Below, piece after piece: positions 51,246-59,687 of a stretch of 64,000 bases of DNA. The notes beneath the pieces were generated by a model. That model searched no databases. It was given only the letters and a program-made list of their open reading frames with translations, and was not told where the DNA came from. Made by a program: the position numbers and the translations under genes. This DNA is from CAMLOF01 sp041913045 (GTDB lineage Bacteria > Pseudomonadota > Gammaproteobacteria > Burkholderiales > Burkholderiaceae_C): assembly GCA_041913045.1 (NCBI GenBank), contig JAYSGB010000001.1, positions 211,233 through 275,232 of the forward strand, written 5' to 3'. Every line of letters begins with the position of its first letter. Within the stretch, counting starts at the first letter, position 1.

Positions 51246-52724
51246 ATGACAACCACCACCAACCCAAAGTTCGACGGCCGCGCCGTCATCAACGGCGAGC
51301 GCGTGGCCGCGCGCAGCGGTCACACCTTCCACTGCATATCGCCCGTGGACGGCCGCGTGCTCACCGACGTGGCGCGTTGCGACGAGGCCGACATTGATGC
51401 CGCCGTGCGCGCGGGCCGGGCCGCTTTTGAAGACCGCCGCTGGGCGGGCAAACCCCCGGCGCAGCGCAAACGGGTGCTTATCAAGTTCGCCGAGCTCATT
51501 CAGGCCCATGCCGACGAGCTGGCCCTGACCGAAACGCTGGACATGGGCAAACCGGTGAAGTACGCCCGCGCGGTGGACGTGAACAGCGCCGCCAACTGCA
51601 TACGCTGGTACGGCGAGGCGGTGGACAAGGTCTACGACGAGATCGCCCCCACGCCCGACACGGCGCTGGCGCTCATCACCCGCGAGCCGGTGGGCGTGGT
51701 CGGCATCATCGTGCCGTGGAATTACCCCATGATCATGGCGGCCTGGAAGATCGCCCCCGCACTGGCCGTGGGCAACTCGGTGGTGCTCAAACCTTCTGAA
51801 AAAAGCCCGCTCACCGCGCTGCGCTTGGGTGAGCTGGCGCTGGAGGCGGGCATTCCGCCCGGCGTGTTCAACGTGGTGCCCGGCTACGGCCCCGAGGCGG
51901 GCAGCCCCCTGGCGCTGCACATGGACGTGGACTGCATTGCCTTCACCGGCAGCACGCGCGTGGGCAAGCAGATCCATGTGATGGCGGGGCAGAGCAACCT
52001 CAAGCGCGCCTGGACGGAACTGGGCGGCAAGTCGCCCAACATCGTCTTTGCCGACTGCCCCGACCTCGACCGCGCAGTCGAGGCTGCCGTGGGCAGCATC
52101 TTCTTCAACCAGGGTGAAAGTTGCAACGCGCCGTCGCGCCTGTTCGTGGAAGCGTCCATCAAGGATGCCTTCCTGGAAAAGGCCCTGGCCAAGGTACCCG
52201 CCTACCAACCCGCCAATCCGCTGGACAAGAACACGGTGATGGGTGCGCTGGTGGACACCACCCAGCTCAACACGGTGATGCGCTACATCGAATCCGGCAA
52301 GGCCGAAGGTGCCAAGCTGCTGGCGGGTGGCGAGGCCGTGGAGCCCGTGGCGGGCGGCTGTTACGTGCAGCCCACCATCTTTGACGGTGTGAACAACACC
52401 ATGACGATTGCCCGCGAGGAAATCTTCGGCCCGGTGCTGAGCGTGCTGTCTTTCACTGACGCGGCAGACGTGGTTCGCCAGGCCAACCAGAGCGTGTATG
52501 GCCTGCAGGCGGCGGTGTGGACGCGCGACATCAACAAGGCCCATGGCGTGGCGCGTGCCTTGCGCGCTGGCACGGTGCACGTGAACCAGTACGACGAAGA
52601 CGACATCACCGTGCCCTTTGGCGGCTTCAAGCAAAGCGGGGTCGGGCGCGACAAGTCGCTGCATGCCTTCGACAAGTACACCGAAACCAAAACCACCTGG
52701 ATCCGGATCGATAGCCCGTTATGA
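51246..52724 (+). CDS. puuC: Gamma-glutamyl-aminobutyraldehyde dehydrogenase (PuuC-like ALDH)
   Basis: 492 aa NAD-dependent ALDH. Seen: PWNYPMIMAAWKIAPALAVGN, general base in ELGGKSPNIVF, the catalytic cysteine in NQGESCNAPSRLFVE, and EEIFGPVLSVLSF. It is closest to PuuC/YdcW-type aldehyde dehydrogenases and lies in the polyamine region, so oxidation of gamma-glutamyl-aminobutyraldehyde is likely. ATG 51246. Confidence 0.85.
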   Translation: MTTTTNPKFDGRAVINGERVAARSGHTFHCISPVDGRVLTDVARCDEADIDAAVRAGRAAFEDRRWAGKPPAQRKRVLIKFAELIQAHADELALTETLDMGKPVKYARAVDVNSAANCIRWYGEAVDKVYDEIAPTPDTALALITREPVGVVGIIVPWNYPMIMAAWKIAPALAVGNSVVLKPSEKSPLTALRLGELALEAGIPPGVFNVVPGYGPEAGSPLALHMDVDCIAFTGSTRVGKQIHVMAGQSNLKRAWTELGGKSPNIVFADCPDLDRAVEAAVGSIFFNQGESCNAPSRLFVEASIKDAFLEKALAKVPAYQPANPLDKNTVMGALVDTTQLNTVMRYIESGKAEGAKLLAGGEAVEPVAGGCYVQPTIFDGVNNTMTIAREEIFGPVLSVLSFTDAADVVRQANQSVYGLQAAVWTRDINKAHGVARALRAGTVHVNQYDEDDITVPFGGFKQSGVGRDKSLHAFDKYTETKTTWIRIDSPL

Positions 52725-52731
52725 TGGCCGG

Positions 52732-53460
52732 ATGACTCCGCTCCCGGCCCAGTCCCTCAACACCCCCCCTGCGCTGCAACACCGGGGGTGCGACGGCTGT
52801 GTCGGACGAACGCATTGCCCCTTCAGCGTGCTGCCTGCAAACCTGCTGACCGCGTCGCCTGTGGTGGAACGCTCGTTCCAGAAAGGCGACGTGCTGCAGG
52901 TGCAGGGCGAGGTGGAGCCGGTGTTCCGCATGGTGAAGGTGGGCTCCTTCCTGCTGAAGCGGCGCGGCCCCGACCGCTGCGTGCGCCCGGTAGCCCTGCT
53001 GGGCAGCGGTTACATGCTGGGGCTGTTTGCCCTGGCTGGCGGCAGCAACAACGTCACATGCGTGGCCACGTCGGGTGGGCGCTGGTGCGAACTGAACGTG
53101 GACACGCTCACCCACGCCTATCTGAGCCACACCGAATTCCGCGACCGTGTGGCGGCCGTCTATGGCCGTACGTTTGCCCGTGTGGCCGACTGGTCCCACG
53201 TCACGCGCATACGCGGCATCGTCGGCCAGGTGGCGGGCGCCCTGCTGCTGCTGATGCAGACGCAGCGCAGCGAGGTGGTGCAACTGCCCGGGCAGGCAGA
53301 CCTGGCCGAACTGCTGGGCACGCGCCGCGAAACCGTGGCGCGAGTGCTGGGCCAGCTGGAAGCCCAGGGCGCGCTCGTGCGCCGTGACCGGCGGCATTGC
53401 GAAGTGCGTGAGCAAGCCCTGCTGGAATTGGTGGGCAGTGGGCAGCCCGCCCTGGTGTGA
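52732..53460 (+). CDS. FNR-type regulator with four conserved cysteines and a CRP-like recognition helix
   Basis: 242 aa Crp/Fnr protein. Cysteines at 20, 23 and 29 (GCDGCVGRTHC) and 119 (GGRWCELNVDTL) stand where E. coli FNR has its 4Fe-4S ligands 20, 23, 29 and 122, so oxygen sensing is likely. The recognition helix reads GTRRETVARVL: R-E-x-V-x-R as in CRP, in place of the FNR pattern E-x-x-S-R. CRP-type proteins read TGTGA half-sites, and a perfect TGTGA-N6-TCACA overlaps its own stop codon. ATG 52732 chosen from the cysteine positions. Confidence 0.88.
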   Translation: MTPLPAQSLNTPPALQHRGCDGCVGRTHCPFSVLPANLLTASPVVERSFQKGDVLQVQGEVEPVFRMVKVGSFLLKRRGPDRCVRPVALLGSGYMLGLFALAGGSNNVTCVATSGGRWCELNVDTLTHAYLSHTEFRDRVAAVYGRTFARVADWSHVTRIRGIVGQVAGALLLLMQTQRSEVVQLPGQADLAELLGTRRETVARVLGQLEAQGALVRRDRRHCEVREQALLELVGSGQPALV

Positions 53461-53471
53461 CTGAAGTCACA
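53456..53471. promoter_or_regulatory. CRP-like palindrome before the GGDEF-EAL gene
   Basis: TGTGAC-TGAA-GTCACA, perfect, overlapping the stop of the FNR-type gene and about 160 bases before the GGDEF-EAL start. A second copy of the same type is at 57657-57672. Likely bound by one of the two Crp/Fnr proteins. Confidence 0.7.
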
Positions 53472-53629
53472 TTTCTTTTCAGTCATCGCAGTAAAAACCC
53501 TAGGTCATTGGCGGTATTGCCCAGCCTTGCGCCCACAATGGGCCAAGCGTCGTGGGTATGGGCTGCATCAAGGGAGGCTCGTCGCGCGACAGGTCTTGTC
53601 AACCCGATCAAGCCCATGTTGGACCTGCC

Positions 53630-55414
53630 ATGAACGGTGACGTTGCCATCTTTGCGTCCCAAATTCCCGCCGCGCTGATCGACTCGGCCGAGCATCTTCT
53701 GTTGACGGAGCGCGCCGTGCTGGAGCGTGCCGTCATCGATGCCGCGCCCGACGGCATCCTGCTGGTCAAGCGCGACGGCAGCATCCTCATGGCCAACGCG
53801 GCCATGGAGGCCATATCGGGCCATTCCAAGGCTCAGCTGGTGGGGCAGTCCATCAATATCTTTCTGCCGCCGCACATGCGTGGCCGGCACGACCAGATGA
53901 TGAGCGGCTTCTTTGCCCACCCATCGCGCCGTGCCATGGGCATGGTGGGCAACCTGCAGTTGCACCGGTGTGACGGCGCCACGGTGCCGGTGGACATTGC
54001 GCTGGGTCACTGCCACATGGGCAACGAGCCGTGCGCCGTGGTGTTTCTGCGCGACGTGTCGGGCGTCAGACGGTTGGAGCAACAGATGCAATACCAAGCC
54101 ACCCACGACGCGCTCACCGGCCTGGCCAACCGCTGGCAGTTCATGCAGCAGTTGATGTATGCGATGGCACAGTCTGCCCGCCGCCAGCGCGCCATGGCGC
54201 TGCTGTTGCTGGACCTGGACGATTTCAAGGCCATCAACGATGGGCACGGCCATGCCGCTGGCGACCAGGTGTTGGTGGAGACGGCGCGGCGCATACGCAG
54301 CGTGTTGCGCGCGGGTGACGTGCTGGCGCGTTTAGGCGGTGACGAGTTCACCGTGCTGCTGCCCGAGATTTCCCACCCGAGCGACGTGGACCTGGTGGCG
54401 CAGAAGGTGCTGGCGGCCTTGTCAGCCCCCATCCGCGTGCACGATTACGAGGTGCAGTCGGGCGCGTCCATAGGCGTGGCGTGTTTCCCGGCAGACGCCA
54501 ACGACACCGAAACCCTGATGCGCTATGCCGACATGGCCATGTACCAGGCCAAGGCGGCGGGCCGCAACACCTATGCGGTTTACCAGTCTGAAATGGGGCA
54601 GCGGCTGGAGGAGCGCATTGTGCTGCACGACCGCCTCAAGGCCGCCATGAAGGAAGGGCACCTGCGGCTGCACTACCAGCCCCAGGTGAACGTGCGCAGC
54701 GGCGAGGTCTGTTCAGTGGAGGCCCTGCTGCGCTGGCACGACCCGGTGCTGGGCGACGTGGCGCCCGACCGATTCATTCCGGTGGCCGAATCCACGGGCC
54801 TGATCCTGCCCCTGGGCGACTGGGTGCTGGAGACCGCCTGCCGCCAGCAGGCCGAGTGGGCAGCACAGGGGGTTCACATTCAGGTGGCCATCAACCTGTC
54901 GGCCCGGCAGTTCCGCCAGCCCAGGCTGTGCGAGCGGTTGGCCGACTTGCTGGCACAAACGGGCGTGCAGCCGCAGTCCATTGAACTGGAGATCACCGAG
55001 TCCGAGGCCATGGCCGACCCCGAGCAGGCCGCTGGCCTGCTGGGCCAGTTGGCGGACCTGGGCGTCCGTCTGGCCCTGGACGACTTCGGTACCGGGCACT
55101 CGTCGCTGTCGTACCTGAAGGTGCTACCCATCCAGCGCATCAAGATCGACCGCGAGTTCGTGCGCCACGTGCCGCAGCAGTCGGGCGACGCCACGCTGGT
55201 GCGCGCGGTCATTGCCCTGGCCCACACCCTTGGCCTGGAGGTGGTGGCCGAGGGTGTGGAAACGCGCGAACAGCTCGCCTTCCTGAAGGCCTACGACTGC
55301 CAGGCCTACCAGGGTTGGCTGACCGCCAAGGCCATGCCTGCCCACGAACTGGGCGGGTGGCTGGCGGCCCGCCGTTCAGTGGCGGACTGGCGGCTTCAGG
55401 CCAACGCCGGGTAG
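53630..55414 (+). CDS. PAS-GGDEF-EAL cyclic di-GMP protein
   Basis: 594 aa. Order: PAS domain (about 30-145), GGDEF domain with intact LGGDEF (about 235-245), EAL domain with VEALLRW, DDFGTGHSSLSYLKVLP and KIDREFV, so both cyclase and phosphodiesterase motifs look intact; the end motif reads QGWLTAKAMP in place of the usual QGYLFSKP. No membrane segment. ATG 53630 chosen at the conserved start. It follows the oxygen-sensor-like regulator and the palindrome, so oxygen-linked control of c-di-GMP is plausible. Confidence 0.93.
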   Translation: MNGDVAIFASQIPAALIDSAEHLLLTERAVLERAVIDAAPDGILLVKRDGSILMANAAMEAISGHSKAQLVGQSINIFLPPHMRGRHDQMMSGFFAHPSRRAMGMVGNLQLHRCDGATVPVDIALGHCHMGNEPCAVVFLRDVSGVRRLEQQMQYQATHDALTGLANRWQFMQQLMYAMAQSARRQRAMALLLLDLDDFKAINDGHGHAAGDQVLVETARRIRSVLRAGDVLARLGGDEFTVLLPEISHPSDVDLVAQKVLAALSAPIRVHDYEVQSGASIGVACFPADANDTETLMRYADMAMYQAKAAGRNTYAVYQSEMGQRLEERIVLHDRLKAAMKEGHLRLHYQPQVNVRSGEVCSVEALLRWHDPVLGDVAPDRFIPVAESTGLILPLGDWVLETACRQQAEWAAQGVHIQVAINLSARQFRQPRLCERLADLLAQTGVQPQSIELEITESEAMADPEQAAGLLGQLADLGVRLALDDFGTGHSSLSYLKVLPIQRIKIDREFVRHVPQQSGDATLVRAVIALAHTLGLEVVAEGVETREQLAFLKAYDCQAYQGWLTAKAMPAHELGGWLAARRSVADWRLQANAG

Positions 55415-56532
55415 TCGGTGTAGCCGCGCTCGCCGCCGCCGTAGAAGGTGGTGCGGTCGGGTTCGTTCAGCGTGGCCCCTTCACGCAGGCGGCGTGTCAG
55501 GTCGGGGTTGGCGATCATGGACTTGCCAAAAGCCACCAGATCGGCGCCTTCACCCAGCACACCGTTGGCCAGTGCGCCGTCGTAGCCGTTGTTCACCATC
55601 CAGGCGCCGCGCCCGCCCGCATCGCGGTAGGCTTGGCGCAAGGCCGTGTAGTCAAAGGGCTGTTCGCCTTGCTGGAAATCACGCGCGCCGCCGGTCTGTC
55701 CTTCAATCACGTGCACGTAGGCCAGGTTCAGCGGGGCAAGCTGGCGTGCCACGTATTCAAACAGCGGCTGCGGCTGGGGGTCGTGGGCGTCGTTGGCCGG
55801 GGTCACGGGCGACAGGCGAATGCCCACCCGTTCGCCGCCGATTTCTTCGCACACCGCCTGCATGACTTCCATCAGCAGCCGGGCGCGGTTTTCGATCGGG
55901 CCGCCGTAGGCGTCGGTGCGCTGGTTGGAGCCGCTGCGCAGGAACTGGTCCAGCAGGTAGCCGTTGGCGGCGTGGATCTCGATGCCATCAAAGCCCGCTT
56001 CAACCGCGTTGCGTGCGGCTTGCCGGTAGCTTTCCACAACACCCGGCAACTCGTCCAGGCGCAGGGCGCGCGGTTCAGACGTGTCCACGAAGCCGCCCAC
56101 GCGCTGGCCGTTCTCTTCGCGGATCAGGTAGGTCTTGGCATTGGCGCGGATGGCCGACGGCGCCACGGGCGGCTGGCCGCCCGGCTGCAGGTCCACGTGC
56201 GAAATGCGGCCCACATGCCACAGCTGCACCACGATGTGCCCACCTTCACGGTGCACCGCTTCGGTCACGGCCTTCCAAGCCTGCACCTGTTGTGGCGTGT
56301 GGATGCCGGGTGTGTCCGCATAGCCGTGACCTTCGGGGCAGACGGGCGTGGCCTCGGTGATGATGAGACCGGCACCCTGGTCGCGTTGGGCACGTTGCGC
56401 GTAATAGGTGGCCATCAACGGCGTGGGCACTTGGCCGGGGGCGCGGTTGCGGGTCAAGGGCGCCATCACAACGCGGTTGGGCAGGGTCCAGGCGCCAACC
56501 TGGATGGGGTCGAAAAGGGTAGGGGTTTGCAT
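55396..56532 (-). CDS. Old yellow enzyme / NemA-like alkene reductase
   Basis: 378 aa FMN barrel. Seen: LPNRVVMAPLTRNRA, VQLWHVGRISH, IHAANGYLLDQFLRSGSNQRTDAYGG and the substrate His/Asn pair in EIHAANG. NADPH-dependent reduction of activated double bonds, N-ethylmaleimide or nitrate esters. ATG 56532. Its end overlaps the end of the GGDEF-EAL gene by 19 bases. Confidence 0.93.
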   Translation of the reverse strand: MQTPTLFDPIQVGAWTLPNRVVMAPLTRNRAPGQVPTPLMATYYAQRAQRDQGAGLIITEATPVCPEGHGYADTPGIHTPQQVQAWKAVTEAVHREGGHIVVQLWHVGRISHVDLQPGGQPPVAPSAIRANAKTYLIREENGQRVGGFVDTSEPRALRLDELPGVVESYRQAARNAVEAGFDGIEIHAANGYLLDQFLRSGSNQRTDAYGGPIENRARLLMEVMQAVCEEIGGERVGIRLSPVTPANDAHDPQPQPLFEYVARQLAPLNLAYVHVIEGQTGGARDFQQGEQPFDYTALRQAYRDAGGRGAWMVNNGYDGALANGVLGEGADLVAFGKSMIANPDLTRRLREGATLNEPDRTTFYGGGERGYTDYPALA

Positions 56533-56629
56533 GCATAAGATCATAGGCATGCTGAGGATGGCCGCGCTGTGACGGGGGAGTCAAGGGTGTGGTATGGGCG
56601 CGCCTCCTGCATAATTGACCGCCTTGCCC

Positions 56630-57379
56630 ATGACTTCTGTCAACACACCACCCACGCGTCCACTCAGCTGGACCAAGTCTTCCCGCCGGCCTCTACGCAG
56701 CTGGCGCAAGTCGCTTGCCATTTGGGTGTTTTCGCGCTTCGTGGGGGTGGCCGTTCCTTGGGCGGCTGTGCGGCAGGCAGACGGCGCCAAACTCCTGGCC
56801 TACGAGCACCAGCGCCTGCTGGCCCTGTCTGCCGCCGGAGAAAAGGTTCCCCCGGTGCTGGGGTTCGATGGCGCAGCCCTGGTTACCGCAGACATTGGCC
56901 CCACGCTGGACGAATGCCTGGCCACGCTGGCACCAGAGGCGCGGCTGCGCCTGCTGGCTGCGGCCAGTGCCGACTTGGCGGCCTTCCATGCGCGCGGGCA
57001 GTGGCATGGCGGCGCTCAGGCCCGCAACATGACGTGGGACGGCGAACACTTTGCCCGGCTGGATTTTGAGGAGCAGCTTTGCCCGGCCCTGCCTTTGGCC
57101 ACGGTGCAGGGTTATGACATGCTGCAGCTGGTGTTTTCGCTGGCGCGCACCCTGGCCGACCTGGGGCCGCAGGCTGTGTATACCGTGCTGCTGGCCTATG
57201 CCAACGGCGGCCCACCCATCGATTTGAGAGCCTTCCTGCGACCGCTGTTGCCCCGTCTGGCGCGGGTGTCGCGCTGGGCCGCGTGGTCTAGCCGCCTCGA
57301 CGGCTCGCGTGAAGTCAAGCGCCTGCGCACCGTGCTGGCGGGCATGCAGGCGTTCGTGGACGAAGCGCCCCCCGCCTGA
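56630..57379 (+). CDS. Divergent protein-kinase-like (BUD32/LPS-kinase type) protein
   Basis: 249 aa. Kinase-like parts: AKLLAYEHQRLLAL (lysine/glutamate region), AAFHARGQWHGGAQARNMTWD and RLDFEEQL. The catalytic loop reads HGG-x-x-x-RN in place of HxD-x-x-x-xN, so the usual catalytic aspartate is missing, while the DFE motif is kept. It resembles small bacterial lipopolysaccharide-kinase-like proteins. Active kinase or pseudokinase cannot be decided. ATG 56630. Confidence 0.6.
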   Translation: MTSVNTPPTRPLSWTKSSRRPLRSWRKSLAIWVFSRFVGVAVPWAAVRQADGAKLLAYEHQRLLALSAAGEKVPPVLGFDGAALVTADIGPTLDECLATLAPEARLRLLAAASADLAAFHARGQWHGGAQARNMTWDGEHFARLDFEEQLCPALPLATVQGYDMLQLVFSLARTLADLGPQAVYTVLLAYANGGPPIDLRAFLRPLLPRLARVSRWAAWSSRLDGSREVKRLRTVLAGMQAFVDEAPPA

Positions 57380-57398
57380 GGGCGCCCCGCCGCATGGT

Positions 57399-57590
57399 TC
57401 ACTGCTTGGACTTGCAGGTGTTCCAGCCAAAGATGGCGTAGGGCGGGCACCAGCCCACGAGCCCGGTGAGCAGCGGCAGCACGCCGATGTAGCCCCACAG
57501 GCCCACGGTGCCGGTTGCTGCCAGGGCAATGAGGACGATGCCCACGACGATGCGCAAAATGCGGTCGATGCCGCCGACGTTCTTGTTCAT
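57399..57590 (-). CDS. DUF2892 small membrane protein
   Basis: 63 aa with two hydrophobic segments (ILRIVVGIVLIALAATG and LWGYIGVLPLLTGLVG) and the C-terminal CPPYAIFGWNTC, the cysteine pair typical of DUF2892/YgaP-like membrane pieces. ATG 57590 follows AAGGAGAAG. It lies downstream of a Crp/Fnr gene with a CRP-like palindrome between them. Confidence 0.85.
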   Translation of the reverse strand: MNKNVGGIDRILRIVVGIVLIALAATGTVGLWGYIGVLPLLTGLVGWCPPYAIFGWNTCKSKQ

Positions 57591-57656
57591 GCTCTTCTCC
57601 TTGTGGAAACGTTGAAGCTGTGAGCGTCGATTGAACCGCTTGCGGGCCGATCCCTC

Positions 57657-57672
57657 TGTGACCCAGGTCACA
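57657..57672. promoter_or_regulatory. CRP-like palindrome before the DUF2892 gene
   Basis: TGTGAC-CCAG-GTCACA, perfect, overlapping the stop codon of the Crp/Fnr gene and 67 bases before the DUF2892 start. The same arm sequence as at 53456-53471 and the same position relative to a Crp/Fnr gene. Confidence 0.7.
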
Positions 57673-58327
57673 CAGGTGGGGCGGCCAGCGCTCTCAGGGC
57701 GGCACTGTCACGGATGGTGATGCATTCCCGCGAGAGCTCTACCGCACCTTCGCGTTCAAAACGGCGCAGCAGGCGCGTCACTATTTCGCGCACGGTGCCC
57801 AGCTCGTCGGCCAGAGCCTGGTGCGTGGTGTGCACTTGGGTGCCGTGCCCCAGCAGGGCACTGGCCAGGCGGCTGTCCAGGCGCTGGAAGGCCACGGATT
57901 CGATCAGCGCTGTCAGGTCGGCCATACGCGCGGCGAAAAGCCCAAGCACAAAGTCGCGAAAGGGTTCGTGGGCCATCGCTTGGCGGAACAGCGGCGGCGG
58001 CAGCAGCACCAGTTCTGTGGGGGAGGCAGTGACACCCCTTGCCGACAGGGCCTGGCCTGCAAACAGGCTGGCCGATGACACGAGGCACATCTCGCCGGCC
58101 TGCACGCGGTAGAGCTCCAGCTCTCGCCCGCCCGGGCTGCCGCGCGAAACGCGTACCTCCCCCGCCAGCACCATGGGAAAGCCCTGGCAGGCGTCGTTCT
58201 CGCGGAACAGCGGGGTTGCCGCAGGCACGTCGTGGCAGGGCAGCGTGGCCACTTCAGCTTCCAGGCCCGCCAGAGCGGGGTAGGCGGCGAGCAGCCTTTC
58301 CAAGGTAGGGGCTTGCATATCTTTCAT
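57668..58327 (-). CDS. Crp/Fnr family regulator without Fe-S cysteines
   Basis: About 219 aa: cyclic-nucleotide-binding-like domain (TPLFRENDACQGFPMVLAGEVRVSR) and C-terminal winged helix (LADELGTVREIVTRLLRRFEREGAV). Recognition helix is R-E-x-V-x-R, as in CRP. No FNR cysteine cluster. ATG 58327, 58318, 58363 and 58402 are all possible starts; none has a good ribosome site. It likely acts on the palindrome before the DUF2892 gene. Similar regulators next to DUF2892 are common in this group of bacteria. Confidence 0.85.
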   Translation of the reverse strand: MKDMQAPTLERLLAAYPALAGLEAEVATLPCHDVPAATPLFRENDACQGFPMVLAGEVRVSRGSPGGRELELYRVQAGEMCLVSSASLFAGQALSARGVTASPTELVLLPPPLFRQAMAHEPFRDFVLGLFAARMADLTALIESVAFQRLDSRLASALLGHGTQVHTTHQALADELGTVREIVTRLLRRFEREGAVELSRECITIRDSAALRALAAPPV

Positions 58328-58384
58328 TGTAGGCAGGGAACCTGTGCTGCCAATGTGCGTCATATGTCGTGACTTTTGACGTTT

Positions 58385-58430
58385 AAACCACTTTGAATTC
58401 AAAAAATTTGAACGTTGAGTTCAACCAATC
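58385..58430. promoter_or_regulatory. AT-rich divergent control region with dyads
   Basis: Between the Crp/Fnr gene and the cytochrome b561 gene. TTTGAATTCAAA (58392-58403, perfect palindrome) and TTGAAC-GTTGA-GTTCAA (58408-58424, six-base arms). The repeated TTGAA/TTCAA half-sites suggest a regulator binding site. Confidence 0.45.
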
Positions 58431-58469
58431 CGGGAGTCACGCCCGGGACTGCTCCCTAAACTTTCGCCC

Positions 58470-59033
58470 ATGTCTTCTTCCCCGTCTTCCACCGACAAGT
58501 ACCACCCGGTTGCCGTGCTGATGCATTGGTTGCTGGGTCTGGTGTTGATCGGGCTGTTCGCCGTTGGCCTGTACATGGTTGACCTGCCGTTTTCCCCGCA
58601 GCGCCTCAAGCTGTACAACTGGCACAAATGGGCCGGTGTGGTGGTGCTGACGCTGTCGCTCCTGCGCCTGCTGTGGCGCCTGGCCAAGCGCCCGCCCGCC
58701 TTGCCTGATGCTGTGCTGCGCACCATGCCTGCCTGGCAGCGCGCCGCGCACCATGCCACCCACGCTGGCCTGTACCTGCTGTTCTTTGCCGTGCCCTTGT
58801 TGGGCTGGGCTTACAGCTCGGCAGCGGGTTTTCCCATCGTCGTCTTTGGCGTGCTGCCTCTGCCTGACTTTGTGCCCGTGAGCCCCGAGCTGGCCGAGGC
58901 CATCAAGCCCTGGCACGGCTGGGCCGCTTATGCCATGGCTGCCTTGGTGGTGCTGCACGTGGCGGGCGCACTCAAGCACGCCATTGTGGACCGCGACGGG
59001 CTGCTTTCCCGCATGTCGCTGAGCCGCGCCTGA
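58470..59033 (+). CDS. Cytochrome b561
   Basis: 187 aa with four hydrophobic segments, first VAVLMHWLLGLVLIGLFAVGL. Heme-ligand histidines are visible in LMHWLLG, NWHKWAGV, HATHAGLY and LHVAGALKH. Inner-membrane diheme electron carrier of the bacterial b561 family. Followed by two YceI genes, an arrangement frequent in proteobacteria (YceI/YodB pairs). Confidence 0.92.
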   Translation: MSSSPSSTDKYHPVAVLMHWLLGLVLIGLFAVGLYMVDLPFSPQRLKLYNWHKWAGVVVLTLSLLRLLWRLAKRPPALPDAVLRTMPAWQRAAHHATHAGLYLLFFAVPLLGWAYSSAAGFPIVVFGVLPLPDFVPVSPELAEAIKPWHGWAAYAMAALVVLHVAGALKHAIVDRDGLLSRMSLSRA

Positions 59034-59060
59034 TTCACCGTTTTCTGACTGAACAAGGAA

Positions 59061-59076
59061 TGTTTCACATGAAACC
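59061..59076. other. parS-like site at the first YceI start
   Basis: TGTTTCACATGAAACC differs from the parS consensus TGTTTCACGTGAAACA at one central and the last base. It overlaps the start codon of the YceI gene. It may be a weak ParB site or chance. Confidence 0.35.
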
Positions 59077-59644
59077 ATCGTATTGGCTGGCCGGTGCCAG
59101 CCTGTTGGCCGCCATGGCCGCACCCGCCTGGGCGGCGCAGCAACTGGTGCCCGCACAGAGCGAAATCGTCTTCGTCAGCCGCCAGATGGGTGTGCCTGTG
59201 GAAGGGCGCTTCCGCAAGTTTGACGCGCAGGTGGCGTTCGACCCCGCCAAGCCCGCAGCCAGCAAGATCGCCTTCACTGTGGACGTGGCCAGCGCCACCC
59301 TGGGCGTGCGCGAGACCGACGCGGAACTACCCAAGCCCGTGTGGTTCAACACCGCACGCTTCCCGCAGGCCACCTTCCAGTCCAGCAGCGTCAAGGCGCT
59401 GGGGCAGGGCAAGTTCGAGGTGGCGGGCAAGCTCACCATCAAGGGGGCCAGCAGTGATGTGGTCGTGCCCGTCACCCTGGCCCAGCCGTCTGGTCCGTCT
59501 GGCGTCACCACTGCCACGGGCAGTTTTCCCATCAAGCGCCTGACCTTCAAGATCGGCGAAAACGAATGGTCGGACACCTCCATGGTGGCTGACGACGTGC
59601 AGGTCCGCTTCAAGATTGCCCTCAACGGCGTCGGCAAGATCTGA
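59069..59644 (+). CDS. YceI family periplasmic protein, copy 1
   Basis: 191 aa lipocalin-like beta-barrel binding isoprenoid-type lipids in known members. Signal peptide MKPSYWLAGASLLAAMAAPAWA. Seen: VPAQSEIVFVSRQMGVPVEG, FRKFDAQVAFDP and TFKIGENEWSDTSMVADDVQ. ATG 59069 gives a better distance to AAGGA than ATG 59060. Between cytochrome b561 and the second YceI gene. Confidence 0.9.
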   Translation: MKPSYWLAGASLLAAMAAPAWAAQQLVPAQSEIVFVSRQMGVPVEGRFRKFDAQVAFDPAKPAASKIAFTVDVASATLGVRETDAELPKPVWFNTARFPQATFQSSSVKALGQGKFEVAGKLTIKGASSDVVVPVTLAQPSGPSGVTTATGSFPIKRLTFKIGENEWSDTSMVADDVQVRFKIALNGVGKI

Positions 59645-59687
59645 TTTTTTCTTTCCCTCAACCTTTTCAAACCACGGAGTTCCATCC

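Noticed and set aside
53590..53620. FNR-box-like TTGTC...ATCAA upstream of the GGDEF-EAL gene
   Set aside because: Arms are separated by six bases and one is mismatched, whereas FNR boxes have TTGAT-N4-ATCAA.
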